Below are positions 53,851-64,000 of a DNA stretch of 64,000 nucleotides, in pieces (position 1 is the stretch's first letter; each line of letters opens with the position of its first letter). The notes under the pieces are model-generated. The model was not told the origin of the DNA. It worked only from the letters and a program-made list of their open reading frames with translations, and made no database searches. The position numbers and the translations under genes are program-made. The DNA lies in NCBI RefSeq assembly GCF_032854445.1, contig NC_088302.1:6011338-6075337 (forward strand). Reading direction: 5' to 3'. Source of the DNA: Liolophura sinensis (taxonomy: Eukaryota; Mollusca; Polyplacophora; Chitonida; Chitonidae).

Positions 53851-55920
53851 CTGCTTTTCAATGTTTTATGCGCCAGCTAACAGGTTTTGCTCTGTTTTTA
53901 AGCGGAGTATATGAATCGTTTTGGATGTGAAAGTGAGGGATGGGATATGTTTCTATGTTTATCTCAGATCAAGTAAGCATTATTTATGGTTGAAAACACG
54001 GTAAAGGGAACTGCACGTGCAATTACATCTTTGTAGAATCCAGGTGGGTGGGAGGGCTACACAATTAGGTCGTAACATTTATTAATTTTAATTAATGTGC
54101 AATGGTTTTCCTGGGCATTCCTGTTTCCTCTGGTTATATCCTGACCTTAAGTTTGCAAAAGGAATTAATCAATTTCAATCCAATACAGATACATGTAAGT
54201 ATAACAAAATGAACAGCGTTTGAAATGTGAACGTTTTTCCGAAGACATAGAGCTACAGACAAATGAAACATAGGGATAAGGTAATAATGGGCAACAAACA
54301 CGCCTATATTACAGTTTATTTGCAAATTCTGTCCGTCACCATGCGGGGTAAAACCATGGCAATTACTGAAGAACATATATTACAAATGTTTTTCTCTCGA
54401 AAACCACATCGGTATAAGTGCAGATGACCTCATTGGACCAAATTCATGATGAAGTCCTAGAACCTGCCCTGGTATTCCGTGTTTCTGCTTAGTTGGTGAG
54501 CCGTTGACAATCTTGTATTTATCAAGTGTTCCATAAACTCAACACAAGCCCAACTCAATGTGGCAGGTTTCGATCGAGATTATCTCATTACGATAAATAT
54601 ATCGGCGAAATTTCGCGAAACCCCTCAGGAAATATCGTTTAAAGTTAAAAAGATATATAATTACCAGACAAAGGGATGAGCCTACGTCAGAGAGGAGCCT
54701 GAGTAGGCAATTTACCAGTTCCCAGGGTCCGATTTCACAAAGCGATTTTTGGCTTGAACATAAAAAGCTGAATATAATGTCTCATGGGTTTAAATTTTGA
54801 TACGTGTGTCAATGTAGCTCTTGTTAAGCCTTATAAATTAAAATAAAATAAGTCTTTAAACCACTTTTCTAATTCTGAGTTAAAACTGGCTTTGTGGAAG
54901 CCACATCAGGTTTTACTGATATTCATGCGCAGAAAGGTTTCCAAAAAATTCAGATAAACTTATGAACATGTGGGTTAAGCGACAGCATAACGACACGTGA
55001 GCACACAAACAGCAAACAGACAATTGAGCGTACCGACATCAGAAGAACCAACGTGTAGTATGCTCGGTGTACGTGGGCGCTTTGACAGACGACCCGACAC
55101 ATGGACGCACGCACAGACGAACCGACAGCTAAAAAGAAACCTGGTCACACCGGTACGTTGGCCACCTTTTGTAATAGCCAGAGGTGAATTCCGTGGCGTC
55201 ACTGTTCAAGGAACTAACGGTAACAGAGCCTTTCAGCGTGGATGCTCAGGTTGTCTGTCGCAACCCCAATTGAAATTAAGAAGATTTATTTCAATAAGAC
55301 CCATTTGCACATATTCTACTTGCCATTTGAAATATTTCACGCCTTTGTAATACTAGTATTATAGTTTCAAGAGTATTATCTCTATAACTGATAGAATACC
55401 ACGTGTTCAAAATATCAGAAACTGTTTTATTTTCTACAAATATGATGAGCTGTTGACGATTTTTCCACGACGTGTTAGGAGCAGACGATGGAAGGGTGAA
55501 TGTTGAATTTGTTCACTGATCACATGCACCTTATTCTTTAAAAAGACAGAAACAAATGAGACCCAAAAGATAAAAATACCACTAAAAGTATGAAAATCTC
55601 TTACACAGCATAAACTTAGTAAGAATTTTCTGTTTCAAAAGAATTCGTATGAAAATACTTATCATCCTGAACCTATGTACAAACTCCAACGAATTTTGGG
55701 CACAGAGCTGTGTACTTCAAGTCGGACAAGAATGTTTGACAGTATTACCTATATCCTAATCCTTGCCCATTCCCTGTTCCACAAAAAGTATATTTATACC
55801 AAACTTGGCAATATTACAATTTTACACAGTACAAACAAATAGAATATTCAAACGAACATAAATTGGTGTCTATTCGACTTATTTCAATAAGGGTCATAAA
55901 TGTAAAATAAAGTGCTTATT
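53851..55920. other. Intergenic stretch, no gene recognised
   Basis: About 2 kb without a supported reading frame, exon pair or repeat family. The longest frames (about 117 codons on the + strand from 54997) have no recognisable domain. Confidence 0.65.
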
Positions 55921-55924
55921 GAAA

Positions 55925-56245
55925 CAGCATTGTTTCAATAGGGATTGCAGTAGCAAGCCCTATGGAAACAATTACTTCAATAGGGGTTGCGGTGGCAACC
56001 CCTGATGATAAAATATTTCAATACTGCAACCCCTATTGAAATATTTTTTTATCTTCTTGTCCTACTGCAACCCCTATTGAAATATTTTTTTATCTTCTTG
56101 TCCTACTACAACCCCTATTGAAATATTTTTTTATCTTCTTGTCCTACTGCAACCCCTATTGAAATATTTTTTATTTTCTTGTCCTACTGCAACCCCTATT
56201 GAAGTAATTGTTTCAATTAGGGTAATTTATTTCAATAGGGGTTGC
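55925..56245. repeat. Palindromic element with 41-bp tandem array
   Basis: Forward words caataggggttgcagtag-like at about 55938, 55979 and 56235 face reverse-complement words ctactgcaacccctattgaa at about 56022-56210. The reverse words form five tandem units of 40-41 bp (tgcaac or tacaac at 56025, 56066, 56107, 56148 and 56188), separated by atttttttatcttcttgtcc. The whole can fold on itself. It looks like a MITE whose internal part has expanded. Confidence 0.88.
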
Positions 56246-56763
56246 GACAGCGTCAAACTAAATGTCGATCCTGAGCAACTCGACATCACATATGTTGTGA
56301 AACGTCAGCCCAAAAGTCGAAACAGATACTAATAGGTCCTATTTTCTCTTGAGCTTTTACTGACCGGTATCTCCGCAGTATTCTGCCACAATTATCGATG
56401 TTATGGCAGATTTTCTGATTCACCTTGCGCTGACTTCACTCAGTCAAGTACTCGTGATGTTTGTCAGCTGCTTGCCAAGGTGCAGTAATATTCTCAGCTG
56501 TCGCGCAAGTAAATTAACGTGAAATACAAATTTTATAGAGAAATAAATCCCGTCGACTTCCCAATAACACGATGTGAAGTGTACTTGTGACTGTCATAGG
56601 TTTCATTGTCGCTTATCTCCATATCGGAGCATTTTTCACTGAGAGGATGGCGCTGTATGTTATTGGTGCAGGAATCAGGCTTGGGTTAAACCACTGGCCA
56701 TTGTTGAAGCTTTGCAGGATTAAAAATTTGCTGATGTATGTAAATTGTCATTCAATTAATTTA
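56246..56763. other. Intergenic stretch, nothing recognised
   Basis: No supported coding, RNA or repeat feature. Confidence 0.6.
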
Positions 56764-56868
56764 TTTGATTGGAGGTTTTACGCCGTTTTCAATTATATTT
56801 CACTTATACATCGACCAGCAATATGGTGGGAGGAAATCGGGCAGAGCTCGGATCAAACCCACGGCTAG
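56764..56868 (-). mobile_element. SINE-tail fragment
   Basis: Reverse-complement match to the SINE tail: gattggaggttttacgccgt, tttcacttatacatcg, atggtgggaggaaatcggg and aaacccacggc. Confidence 0.82.
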
Positions 56869-57417
56869 TCGCAATTCTAAACTGACATTTGGTCAAAAGA
56901 TACAAATCGTTTGGAATACAGTTTGTCAATTGAATAGTAGTATTCGACATATCGATACAACGGATCGAACCAACATCAACAACAGCATACTTAGTTACAC
57001 ATACGGTGATAGGAGTGATTAAGTTGATAGGTTAGGTTCCAACTGTAGGGCGACTCTGTTCAACAGATAATTCATCTGCATGATTTCACTGAGCAATATT
57101 ACAGAGGAAAACAATGGTTTCTCTACTTTGAAAATTTGACAACCGTGCAAAATATTCCCTGTATCCGTGATTCCAGTACTTGCAAACAAAGTCCTGTTTA
57201 AATAACGATGAGAAGTGACTTTGCATAAAGCACTGGCTATACATCCGGGACATTCATTACTTTGTTTGTTGTGGTGATTTTAGTACGGTGCGCAAGTCGG
57301 TGGTGTGTCAAGTGCAAGGACAATGGACGTGATGTATATAGGTGTATGCGTGTAACACTCATCAAATACAGTCTCATTTCAGAATCATTATAGTCGAAAT
57401 GTATTAAAACAGTAGTA

Positions 57418-57490
57418 GGCCTGCTATGATGGGAGGAAACCTGGCAGATCCCGAGCGAAACCCACGACCTGCCTTCCCACGTACGACATA
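57418..57490 (-). mobile_element. SINE-tail fragment
   Basis: ctatgatgggaggaaacctg, gagcgaaacccacgacct and cttcccacgtacgac match the middle of the reverse-oriented tail. The outer end is missing. Confidence 0.75.
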
Positions 57491-57902
57491 TGAGGAAATC
57501 AGTATGGGCGTGAGAGGCCCCTCCCTTACAATGACAACCGTGCAAAAAGTACATACATTTCACAGCTAGTAGTGGACGACCCCACAGAGCTTCCATGGCA
57601 TTAAGGCCACAAACTGGATATGTGTTTCCAAGATCAGTTTTAACACTAATGCTTCAAAGTTGAAGGTCCCTAAGGTACACGCCTGAAAAGGCTGCAAGCC
57701 GAATGATTTGAACTAAGGGTTTAATTATCAAAGTAGACGACAAATTTCGTGTGTCTTCTTTGAAGTCTGGAGGTCAGAAAAGCTGTCCAGGACAGACACA
57801 GTTACACACTCACAGAAATTGGTTTTGATACCGTCTTATCCCTGTCTGCAGATTACAAATCTCACTAACAGCAAAACTCTTCCTCAGTCACAACACTGCA
57901 TG

Positions 57903-58010
57903 TTTTTTTTTTACATAATTCTGCTTAAGCCATGGTGCTAGGGGCGTTTCTACTATTTAAGCATTTACATGAACAGTTAAAATAAAATCCTCACTGAGGT
58001 AAGTTGACAA
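57903..58010 (+). repeat. Diverged larger element, copy 1, left block
   Basis: Collinear with 62271-62386: aattctgcttaagc, atggtgc-aggg, ctactattta-gcatttacat, gaac-gtta-aataaaa and ctgagg. A second shared block lies downstream in each copy (59255-59440 and 62660-62795), so a longer element was probably duplicated. Confidence 0.65.
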
Positions 58011-58392
58011 GAGGGCGCATTTCACCGGTTATACGTGTGACCATTTGTCATACTACTCTGTTTTTATTCTGTATGATAAGGGGTTCATCATGTCTAAACA
58101 CTTTGTAAGATTAGGTCATGAATGGAAACCGGTGCTGTCATGAAAAATTCTCTTGAAAGGTCGCCCAATACTAGTACCAGACTTGGTGTTATTCCTAAAA
58201 ATGAAGCCATTTTGAAGTCAATATTTGAGGTTTGTATTAGGCAATTGTCAGAAGTGCCGAGTGCAAATATGTATTGTTTCCTTTTTCAGAATAACGTGAC
58301 ATTTATTAGAGGAAGTACGAGATTTACGACATTACATTTTCCAGTTTTTTTATAGAAGCGATGTGACTCATCAACGGAAACATGGGTAACTT

Positions 58393-58894
58393 GGGGCCCT
58401 TCTACAGGAGTACCTGAATACTTTATACAAGCTGATACAGCAACCTAGGGGCCCTTCTCCAGGTGTACCTGAATACATTATACAAGCTGATACAGCAACC
58501 TAGGGGCCCTTCTCCAGGTGTACCTGAATACATTATACAAGCTGATACAGCAACCTAGGGGCCCTTCTCCAGGAGTACCTGAATACATTATACAAGCTGA
58601 TACAGCAACCTTGGGGCCCTTCTCCAGGTGTACCTGAATACATTATACAAGCTGATACAGCAACCTAGGGGCCCTTCTCCAGGTGTACCTGAATACATTA
58701 TACAAGCTGATACAGCAACCTAGGGGCCCTTCTCCAGGTGTACCTGAATACATTATACAAGCTGATACAGCAACCTTGGGGCCCTTCTCCAGGAGTACCT
58801 GGATACTTTATACAAGCTGATACAGCAACCTTGGGGCCCTTCTCCAGGTGTACCTGAATACATTATACAAGCTGATACAGCAACCTTGGGGCCC
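58393..58894. repeat. 55-bp satellite array, 9 copies
   Basis: ggggcccttct starts recur every 55 bp at 58393, 58448, 58503 and so on to 58888 (the last partial). Each unit contains the words tacctgaatacattatacaa and gctgatacagcaacct. Copies differ by only a few bases (tccaggtg/tccaggag, ccta/cctt), so the array is young. Confidence 0.96.
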
Positions 58895-59254
58895 AGTGCA
58901 ATAGGTTTATGATAAACTATGCAAAACTCTTTCCCGCCTTTAGCAAAGCGGTCCAAAGTTCTGTATTGTTTTGTTCTTTACTGTGGGACGCCACACTTTT
59001 TTCTATGTATGTGTGCTTATAAAACACTACATAAACAACGTTACATGGGAAACCGCGCCATTTAGATCTCTTTGTGTAGCTTGTCTGTCTCCAATAGTTG
59101 TAAGCAAATTGTACCGTTTATTCCTGCGCGGAAAAGCTCGTGAAAGAAAATGTGCTTAGGTACGGGATGGAAAAAACTCTGTCCGTTTCTTCCACGTCAG
59201 TCAGCTTGCTGTAAAAGCGTGGATTCACAGACCGAAGAGTTCTCAGATTTCTCT
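58895..59254. other. Intergenic stretch, nothing recognised
   Basis: No gene or repeat supported between the 55-bp satellite and the next shared block. Confidence 0.55.
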
Positions 59255-59440
59255 AGATACCGCTTTGTCCAAGTTAGATAATAACCTGGCCACAAGGCCT
59301 CGCCGACGGTGCCAGACAACCCACAAAATTTCTCAGTACGGCCAGCAACAAGATCCCAGCCTTGCCAATCGACCATGACTCGTGTGGGAATTTCCACTCG
59401 ATCAGGAGTTGCTGGATGTGTATTGTTTTATGATGCCGTA
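59255..59440 (+). repeat. Diverged larger element, copy 1, right block
   Basis: Collinear with 62660-62795: ataacctggccacaaggcct, gacggtg, ccatgactcg and gttgctggatgtgtattgtt. Diverged by substitutions and indels. Confidence 0.6.
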
Positions 59441-59510
59441 ACACAAATGACCAGAAACGATGACGTTTGAATGAACAACACTGTTATTGTTAGGCTGCTG
59501 TCAATGAAGA

Positions 59511-59766
59511 CGGGGGCCTCCGTGGCTCAGTTGGTTAGCGCGCTAGCGCAGCGTAATGACCCAGGAGCCTCTCACCAATGCGGTCGCTGTGGAGTTCAAG
59601 TCCAGCTCATGCTGACCTCCTCTCCTGCCGTAAGTGCCATCAACTACGGATGGTCGTGGGTTTCCCCCGGGCTGTGCCCGGTTTCCACCCACCATAATGT
59701 TGGCCGCCGTCGTATAAGTGAAATACTCTTGAGTACGGCGTAAAACACCAATCAAATAAATTAAAT
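59511..59766 (+). mobile_element. Full-length tRNA-derived SINE
   Basis: The head (59511-59607) carries an RNA polymerase III A box TGGCTCAGTTGG (59523-59534) and a B box-like GAGTTCAAGTCC (59592-59603), spaced as in a tRNA gene. The body ggtcgtgggtttcccccggg to gtataagtgaaatactcttg is the tail shared with the truncated copies elsewhere. It ends in an aatcaaataaattaaa tail. The 8-bp word AATGAAGA directly flanks both sides (59503-59510 and 59767-59774), a candidate target-site duplication. Confidence 0.88.
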
Positions 59767-59927
59767 AATGAAGAGGGAATCCTGACTTGACGTACGAGAC
59801 AAAACATACGAGCTTTCAGGCTGTCAAGCGGTGAAAACTCTATCTCTTTAACTACGCGAAGTACAAACAGCATTACTGTCATGTACTTTAATGATTTCAT
59901 TTATTTGTTAAAATTTCTGTTACGCCG

Positions 59928-59977
59928 TGTTGAAGAATATTTCACTTATACGACGGCGGCCAGAATTAGGTTTCAGG
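59928..59977 (-). mobile_element. SINE-tail fragment
   Basis: ttacgccgtgttgaagaata, tttcacttatacgacggcgg and ccagaatta are the end of the same tail, reverse oriented. Confidence 0.75.
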
Positions 59978-60221
59978 CCTTAGGCCAACATTGACATAAC
60001 CCTCTCTCACTCAGTCCTGCTCATTCGGAACACACGAAGGACCATAACGGCTGTCAGCACGCGTTATCACTGAGAGTCATCTTACCACAAGAGTGGTGCA
60101 AGATTTAAGACACTTAAAGTCAAATGCTCTGTAACAACAATTACTATGTTCGCTTACATGACGCACTGGCACTCACCTGTCGGTGAAATCTGGTTTAATA
60201 CAACTTATACTGTTATTTAAT

Positions 60222-60365
60222 TAGTTGATTGGTGTTTTACGCCGTACATTATTTCACTTATACGACAACGGTCAGCACTATGGTGGGAGGAAAATTGGAA
60301 ATAGCCCTGGTGGGGGGGGGGGGGGAGACTATCTGCAGATTGCTAACAGATCTTTCCACCTACGT
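60222..60365 (-). mobile_element. SINE-tail fragment with G14 run
   Basis: gattggtgttttacgccgta, tttcacttatacgac and gcactatggtgggaggaaaa, then a run of about 14 G (60312-60326) where the family has gcccggg, then ctgcagattgctaacagatc. The homopolymer probably arose by slippage in the G-rich part of the element. Confidence 0.8.
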
Positions 60366-60860
60366 CCCGGCGATGAAACCAGCATGAGATGATTGAACTT
60401 CCAGGGACCGCAATGGTGAGGGCTCTCCGGTAGAAACATCGGTCACGTAGGTGACTACTTAAATGAAGATCGATCAACTTCAATTGTAGTCGAACGTTGC
60501 CCATATTGTATGTTATTGGTGAAACTAATGTATCAGGATGGATGGTGGCTGGGTGTTTTTGTAGTCGCCAGGACACGCGAGGTCTTGGTTCTGTCCCAGC
60601 CAGGGAATACAGGCCAACTGTAGTTGCTATTGTAAATGTGTTTTACTTGTCAGATTTTAGTGATTCCTATTATCAGTTCATACCTGTTTAATCATTAAAA
60701 CCATGTACAAAAAACCCGTTGATGTTGAACTACATGTAGGAGGGTAAGTCTTGAGTTTGGGCTGCTTAAGTTTTGTCAAACTCAGGTGTGTGTGTGTGTA
60801 TATATGTGTGCTTTGATTTCTACGTCGTACTAAACAAGTTTTTAGAGCGAGACCACGCCA
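60366..60860. other. Intergenic stretch, nothing recognised
   Basis: Contains a short TG/TA simple repeat (about 60785-60810). No gene supported. Confidence 0.55.
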
Positions 60861-60864
60861 TCAG

Positions 60865-61160
60865 TGCGTAGATCGATAGAAATGCAACTGGATGCGGGTA
60901 AATCGACCAAAAACCAGCGTCCGATCGTATGCTCCCAGTATCATGTCCAAGGTACCAGCCATGACATCCCACCTAGTCACATTCAGCGAGGCGTAGGTCG
61001 ACTTGAGATCGTAAGCAACTGGGTACAACTCGACACAGTCGACCTACGCTTAGTGCTTATGTTAAAAGTTTGACAAAATCTTACGATCGTGAGCAACTGG
61101 CGGCGTCTGATCGGATTCAGTTTCCGTGCGCGTGAGTCGTCTACGACTGGCGGTAACTGT
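60865..61160. repeat. gtcgac-rich element with stem-loop, copy 1
   Basis: caactggatgcgggtaaatc then gaccaaaaaccagcgtccga and tcgtatgctcccagt are repeated at about 61550-61605. An exact 13-bp inverted repeat (gcgtaggtcgact at 60991-61003, its complement at 61037-61049) can form a hairpin with a 33-nt loop. Confidence 0.75.
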
Positions 61161-61525
61161 GAGCAGACTGTCATGTGACCTGTTCGTGATGGCGGGGCCC
61201 TTTTACACGATGTACACGTGGATGTAAATGATGCAATGTCTAATATACCTATTCTTTCGAAATTTAAGCTTTCTTGAAAAAATTTCTTGTACTTTTATGC
61301 CAACTTTTCACGTTATACTCCCATTCAGTGAAATTTAAGATAGACAAGCTTAATAATTTTCTCTAATTATATCTCTCTCCATCATATGCTTTGTCTGTGC
61401 CTAGCAAGAGGTGTCGTACAAACATGGATGAGATTATTTTACTGTCCAATCGGTGGTCGCCATTTTCCTCGTGGAACTTATGCGAAGCTTCACTGGGAGC
61501 AACCGTGACCACCTGGACGCAAGCA

Positions 61526-61605
61526 CGCGTAGGTCGACGGAACTGCGTACAACTGGATGCGGGTAGATCGACCAAAACCAGCGTCCGATCGTATGCTCCC
61601 AGTTG
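61526..61605. repeat. gtcgac-rich element, copy 2
   Basis: Begins gcgtaggtcgacgga and shares caactggatgcgggtagatc, gaccaaaaccagcgtccgat and cgtatgctcccagtt with copy 1. It runs straight into the 25-bp array. Confidence 0.75.
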
Positions 61606-61627
61606 CCTTCACTTGTTCCTAGTTCCT

Positions 61628-61811
61628 TCCAATCGCTAAAAACCCAGTTACTCCCAGTCGCTAAAAACCCAGTTACTCCCAGTCGCTTTAAACCCAGTTG
61701 CTTCCAGCCGCTAAAAACTCAGTTGCTCCCAGTCGCTACAAACCTAGTTGCTCCCAGTCGCTATAAACCCATTTGCTCCCAGTCGCTTAAAACCCAGTTG
61801 CTCCCAGTCGC
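61628..61811. repeat. 25-bp minisatellite, about 7-8 copies
   Basis: Unit agtcgctaaaaacccagttg plus ctccc, with taaa/ttta/taca/tata variants. It seems to have grown from the tcccagttgc end of the adjoining element. Confidence 0.9.
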
Positions 61812-62270
61812 AAGGCCCATGTACGCCCGGCTTTATACTGACATCAGGCCAACCAGTCCTGTTTCCTTGCTCTGACCTCTCAGCCAACCCAGGCGGCAGC
61901 AAGTACCATTTTTAATGTCCTCTGTATGACGTATCCCGTGTTTCCCAGATAGGTCTGCCAGTTGTGTTAAACTTAAGTTGTGGATATATTATTGCTTTAC
62001 ATTTCGTAACGCAGTATATGCATGGTAATTCTAAACTATTTCCATCTGTCAGCAACATACATATATATTTTTTCCGTATTGCTGATATCCTCTTGATATT
62101 TTCTGTTGAATATCTCGTTTTAATATCATTCACCTAATATCAATGAGTTTTTTTTAATGCAGTCCTTTTCCATCGGTTTAATGTGATCGTATGTTGAATG
62201 TGATGACGGCAGAGCATTTTCAGTAATTCTAGACCAGTGACGTCTAATAAATTGCAATTAACATCACTGC
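61812..62270. other. Intergenic stretch, nothing recognised
   Basis: AT-rich, no supported gene or repeat. Confidence 0.55.
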
Positions 62271-62386
62271 ATTTGTTTTTACCTAATTCTGCTTAAGCTA
62301 TGGTGCAAGGGAGCATGTAAATTGCTACTATTTATGCATTTACATGAACCGTTAGAATAAAACCCTGACTGAGGCAAATTGTCAAC
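62271..62386 (+). repeat. Diverged larger element, copy 2, left block
   Basis: Counterpart of 57903-58010 in the same orientation. Copy 2 is more compact (about 275 bp between its blocks against about 1.25 kb in copy 1, which holds the 55-bp satellite). Confidence 0.65.
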
Positions 62387-62659
62387 AGCTTAATATATAC
62401 AGTATATGCGTAAGAAATAATCTATTTTGTTGAGTAGAGCCCTGAATGGATTGTTTTGGTGTTTTACGCATTATCTGTATCATGAATACTTTTTAGAAAG
62501 TAAGATAACGTGGACGAACAATCCCGACAAGAGAAAACGATGTGGTTTCACTACATTTTGGAACTCCATGAATTTCATGAACCTGTCACACAATTTCCTG
62601 CAAAAGCCGAGGAATAAAAACCTAACAATTCTCAAATTACTACAGAGACCACCTTGTCT

Positions 62660-62795
62660 TAATGAGATCATAACCTTGGCACAAGGCCTCACAGATGGTG
62701 ACAGCACAACAACCCCAGGCTGGCTGGTCGTCTGCCGTGACTCGCCTGAAAATGTCTAGTCAATTCTGAGGTGCTGGATGTTATTGTTTTTTGTA
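62660..62795 (+). repeat. Diverged larger element, copy 2, right block
   Basis: Counterpart of 59255-59440: ataaccttggcacaaggcct, agatggtg, ccgtgactcg and gtgctggatgttattgtt. It lies in a chance open frame of 110 codons that has no recognisable domain. Confidence 0.6.
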
Positions 62796-64000
62796 TTTAG
62801 AAATTTCAAACACCAACTTCAGTGACTAATTGGATTTTAGACTTTGAGACTAGGACGAAATGAACAGGAAGCTGTATATGTCTCTCTCCAATAGAAAGGT
62901 GGCATAATACTAAGTAATAGTTTCCTATATACAATGTGGGTAACACAACGGAACTAGCTCTAATCTATTCATAAGTATTTATTTTGAAATCATCTTAATT
63001 CTAATTTCCAATCGCATACTGCGCTCTCACATCACTCACGTTCAAAAGTGTAACTCATGTTGAAGTAAAACCTTTAATACATTTGTGTTCTTGACAGCAT
63101 AGGTTGTGCTAAGCCAAATGTATTAATGGCGATTAGTCACAGTCGGGTCGTATTCCCTTAATAACCCATAGAGCGCCGTAGCGCTTGACAAACCCGTGGG
63201 GACTTACAGACCAGCTCCCCCGTCTAAAAGAACAATTGCATCTGCCGAGGATTTTTTGTGAAGGGTAGAACTGCAGCAATAACTCTTAGAATCAGAAGTC
63301 CTTAAGCATCAGAATCAGTTCCTGCAAAGATGACATTCATTAGGCCCCGTTTATCTCGTTATGCAGGTATATACACATGACATTGATTTGGTTTGTGTTA
63401 GTCGAGTTACAATAAACGGCGTTAACGGAGTCTATTAGGTGGTGATTTGTGGCGATAAATAGCCGTGGAGTGATAACAAAGCGGAAATTGATCCACCAGT
63501 TTTTCACCATCTAATACACCGACATGGCTATTTATATTTGATATTGAAACCTGTCTTTGTTTGGACAGCTACAAACATAGAACACAGAGGCTATTCCATG
63601 GTGACACTTGGATCTAAACGTGTTTTCAAAATAGTTGGTTTAATACTACTTAATAACCAGCCATTTTGTGATATACTTCTAGTCCTTACTTGTAAGCCAT
63701 GTCCTTACTGCCTCTCAGTGGTATAGAGTAAGAAATAAATAAATTCGACTCTTGAATGCTCGTAAGAAATACAAGCACCCACAATAAACCAATCCTGTTT
63801 TGCACTACGGAAATACTAGGAGCTCTACTGATGAACGACGTTGCTGTTATCTTTGTTTACGCTGTGGGATGTCTTCTTCTTGTTTTCTATCCTGATGCTC
63901 ATTTTTTGTTGTTGTTGACATTTTTTGAGTGTAACATTTTTTGCGAAGCAGAACAACAGGCTGTATCAACTGAACAGCACTTATCTGTGCACAGGTAATA
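62796..64000. other. Intergenic stretch to window end, nothing recognised
   Basis: Short frames only (the longest about 80 codons, reaching the window end). No exon, promoter or repeat could be supported. Confidence 0.55.

Noticed and set aside
54997-55350. 117-codon frame downstream of the Fat-like gene
   Set aside because: Composition is Arg/Thr/Gln-rich with no domain, and no exon signals or partner exons were seen.
59511-59607. A real tRNA gene
   Set aside because: It has A and B boxes but continues into the dispersed tail, with an A/T-rich end and flanking duplication, so it is the head of a SINE.
60312-60326. G14 run as a G-quadruplex or regulatory element
   Set aside because: It lies inside a SINE-tail copy at the family's G-rich spot and is better explained by slippage or sequencing error.
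62427-62759. 110-codon frame in the 3' intergenic region as a gene
   Set aside because: No recognisable domain, and part of it lies in a repeat block shared with 59255-59440, where the frame is not kept.

Overview
The window is animal nuclear DNA: AT-rich, with multi-kilobase introns, GT-AG splice sites, a tRNA-derived SINE, MITE-like elements and many minisatellites. The dispersed SINE tail family and the very frequent palindrome ACATGTACATGT suggest a lophotrochozoan, most likely a mollusc. This assignment comes from sequence character and recall, not from a search.

One gene fills 1-53.85 kb on the + strand. It encodes a giant atypical cadherin of the FAT1/2/3 (Fat-like / Drosophila kugelei) class. 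Thirty coding exons (2361 to 51054) join without a frame break into 10,443 coding bases (3,480 residues plus stop). The 5' end lies outside the window: the first visible exon starts inside a cadherin repeat and there is no signal peptide. In order the protein holds the end of one cadherin repeat, 23 further repeats, a SEA-like membrane-proximal domain with a furin-type RQRR site, two EGF domains, one laminin-G domain, four EGF domains, one transmembrane helix, and a cytoplasmic tail. The tail carries a proline-rich SH3/EVH1-type segment, the FAT-specific YHWDTSDW block and a C-terminal HTQV PDZ ligand. FAT1-3 usually have 34 cadherin repeats, so about ten probably lie upstream.

All introns are phase 0 or 1 and recur at a few fixed positions of the cadherin fold. 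One intron (29945-30586) appears to use a GC donor. The 4.7 kb intron before the last exon holds a strong candidate 21-nt microexon (47584-47604) with an RBFOX-type TGCATG 31 bases downstream of it. If included, it inserts a basic KRGKKK segment directly before the YHWDTSDW block.

Introns also hold minisatellites (18-bp, 20-bp, 30/120-bp and 156-bp units), three copies of one MITE-like family, pieces of the SINE tail, a second diverged repeat pair, and a 35-bp-stem hairpin. The 3' UTR probably runs from 51055 to about 53850.

From 53.85 kb to the end there is no convincing gene. The region is repeat-rich: a palindromic array of 41-bp units, a 9-copy 55-bp satellite, a full-length SINE with a candidate target-site duplication, several reverse-orientation SINE tails, a 25-bp array, and two diverged copies of a larger unclassified element. 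No new multi-gene system is visible; the points of interest concern the structure and splicing of this one gene.
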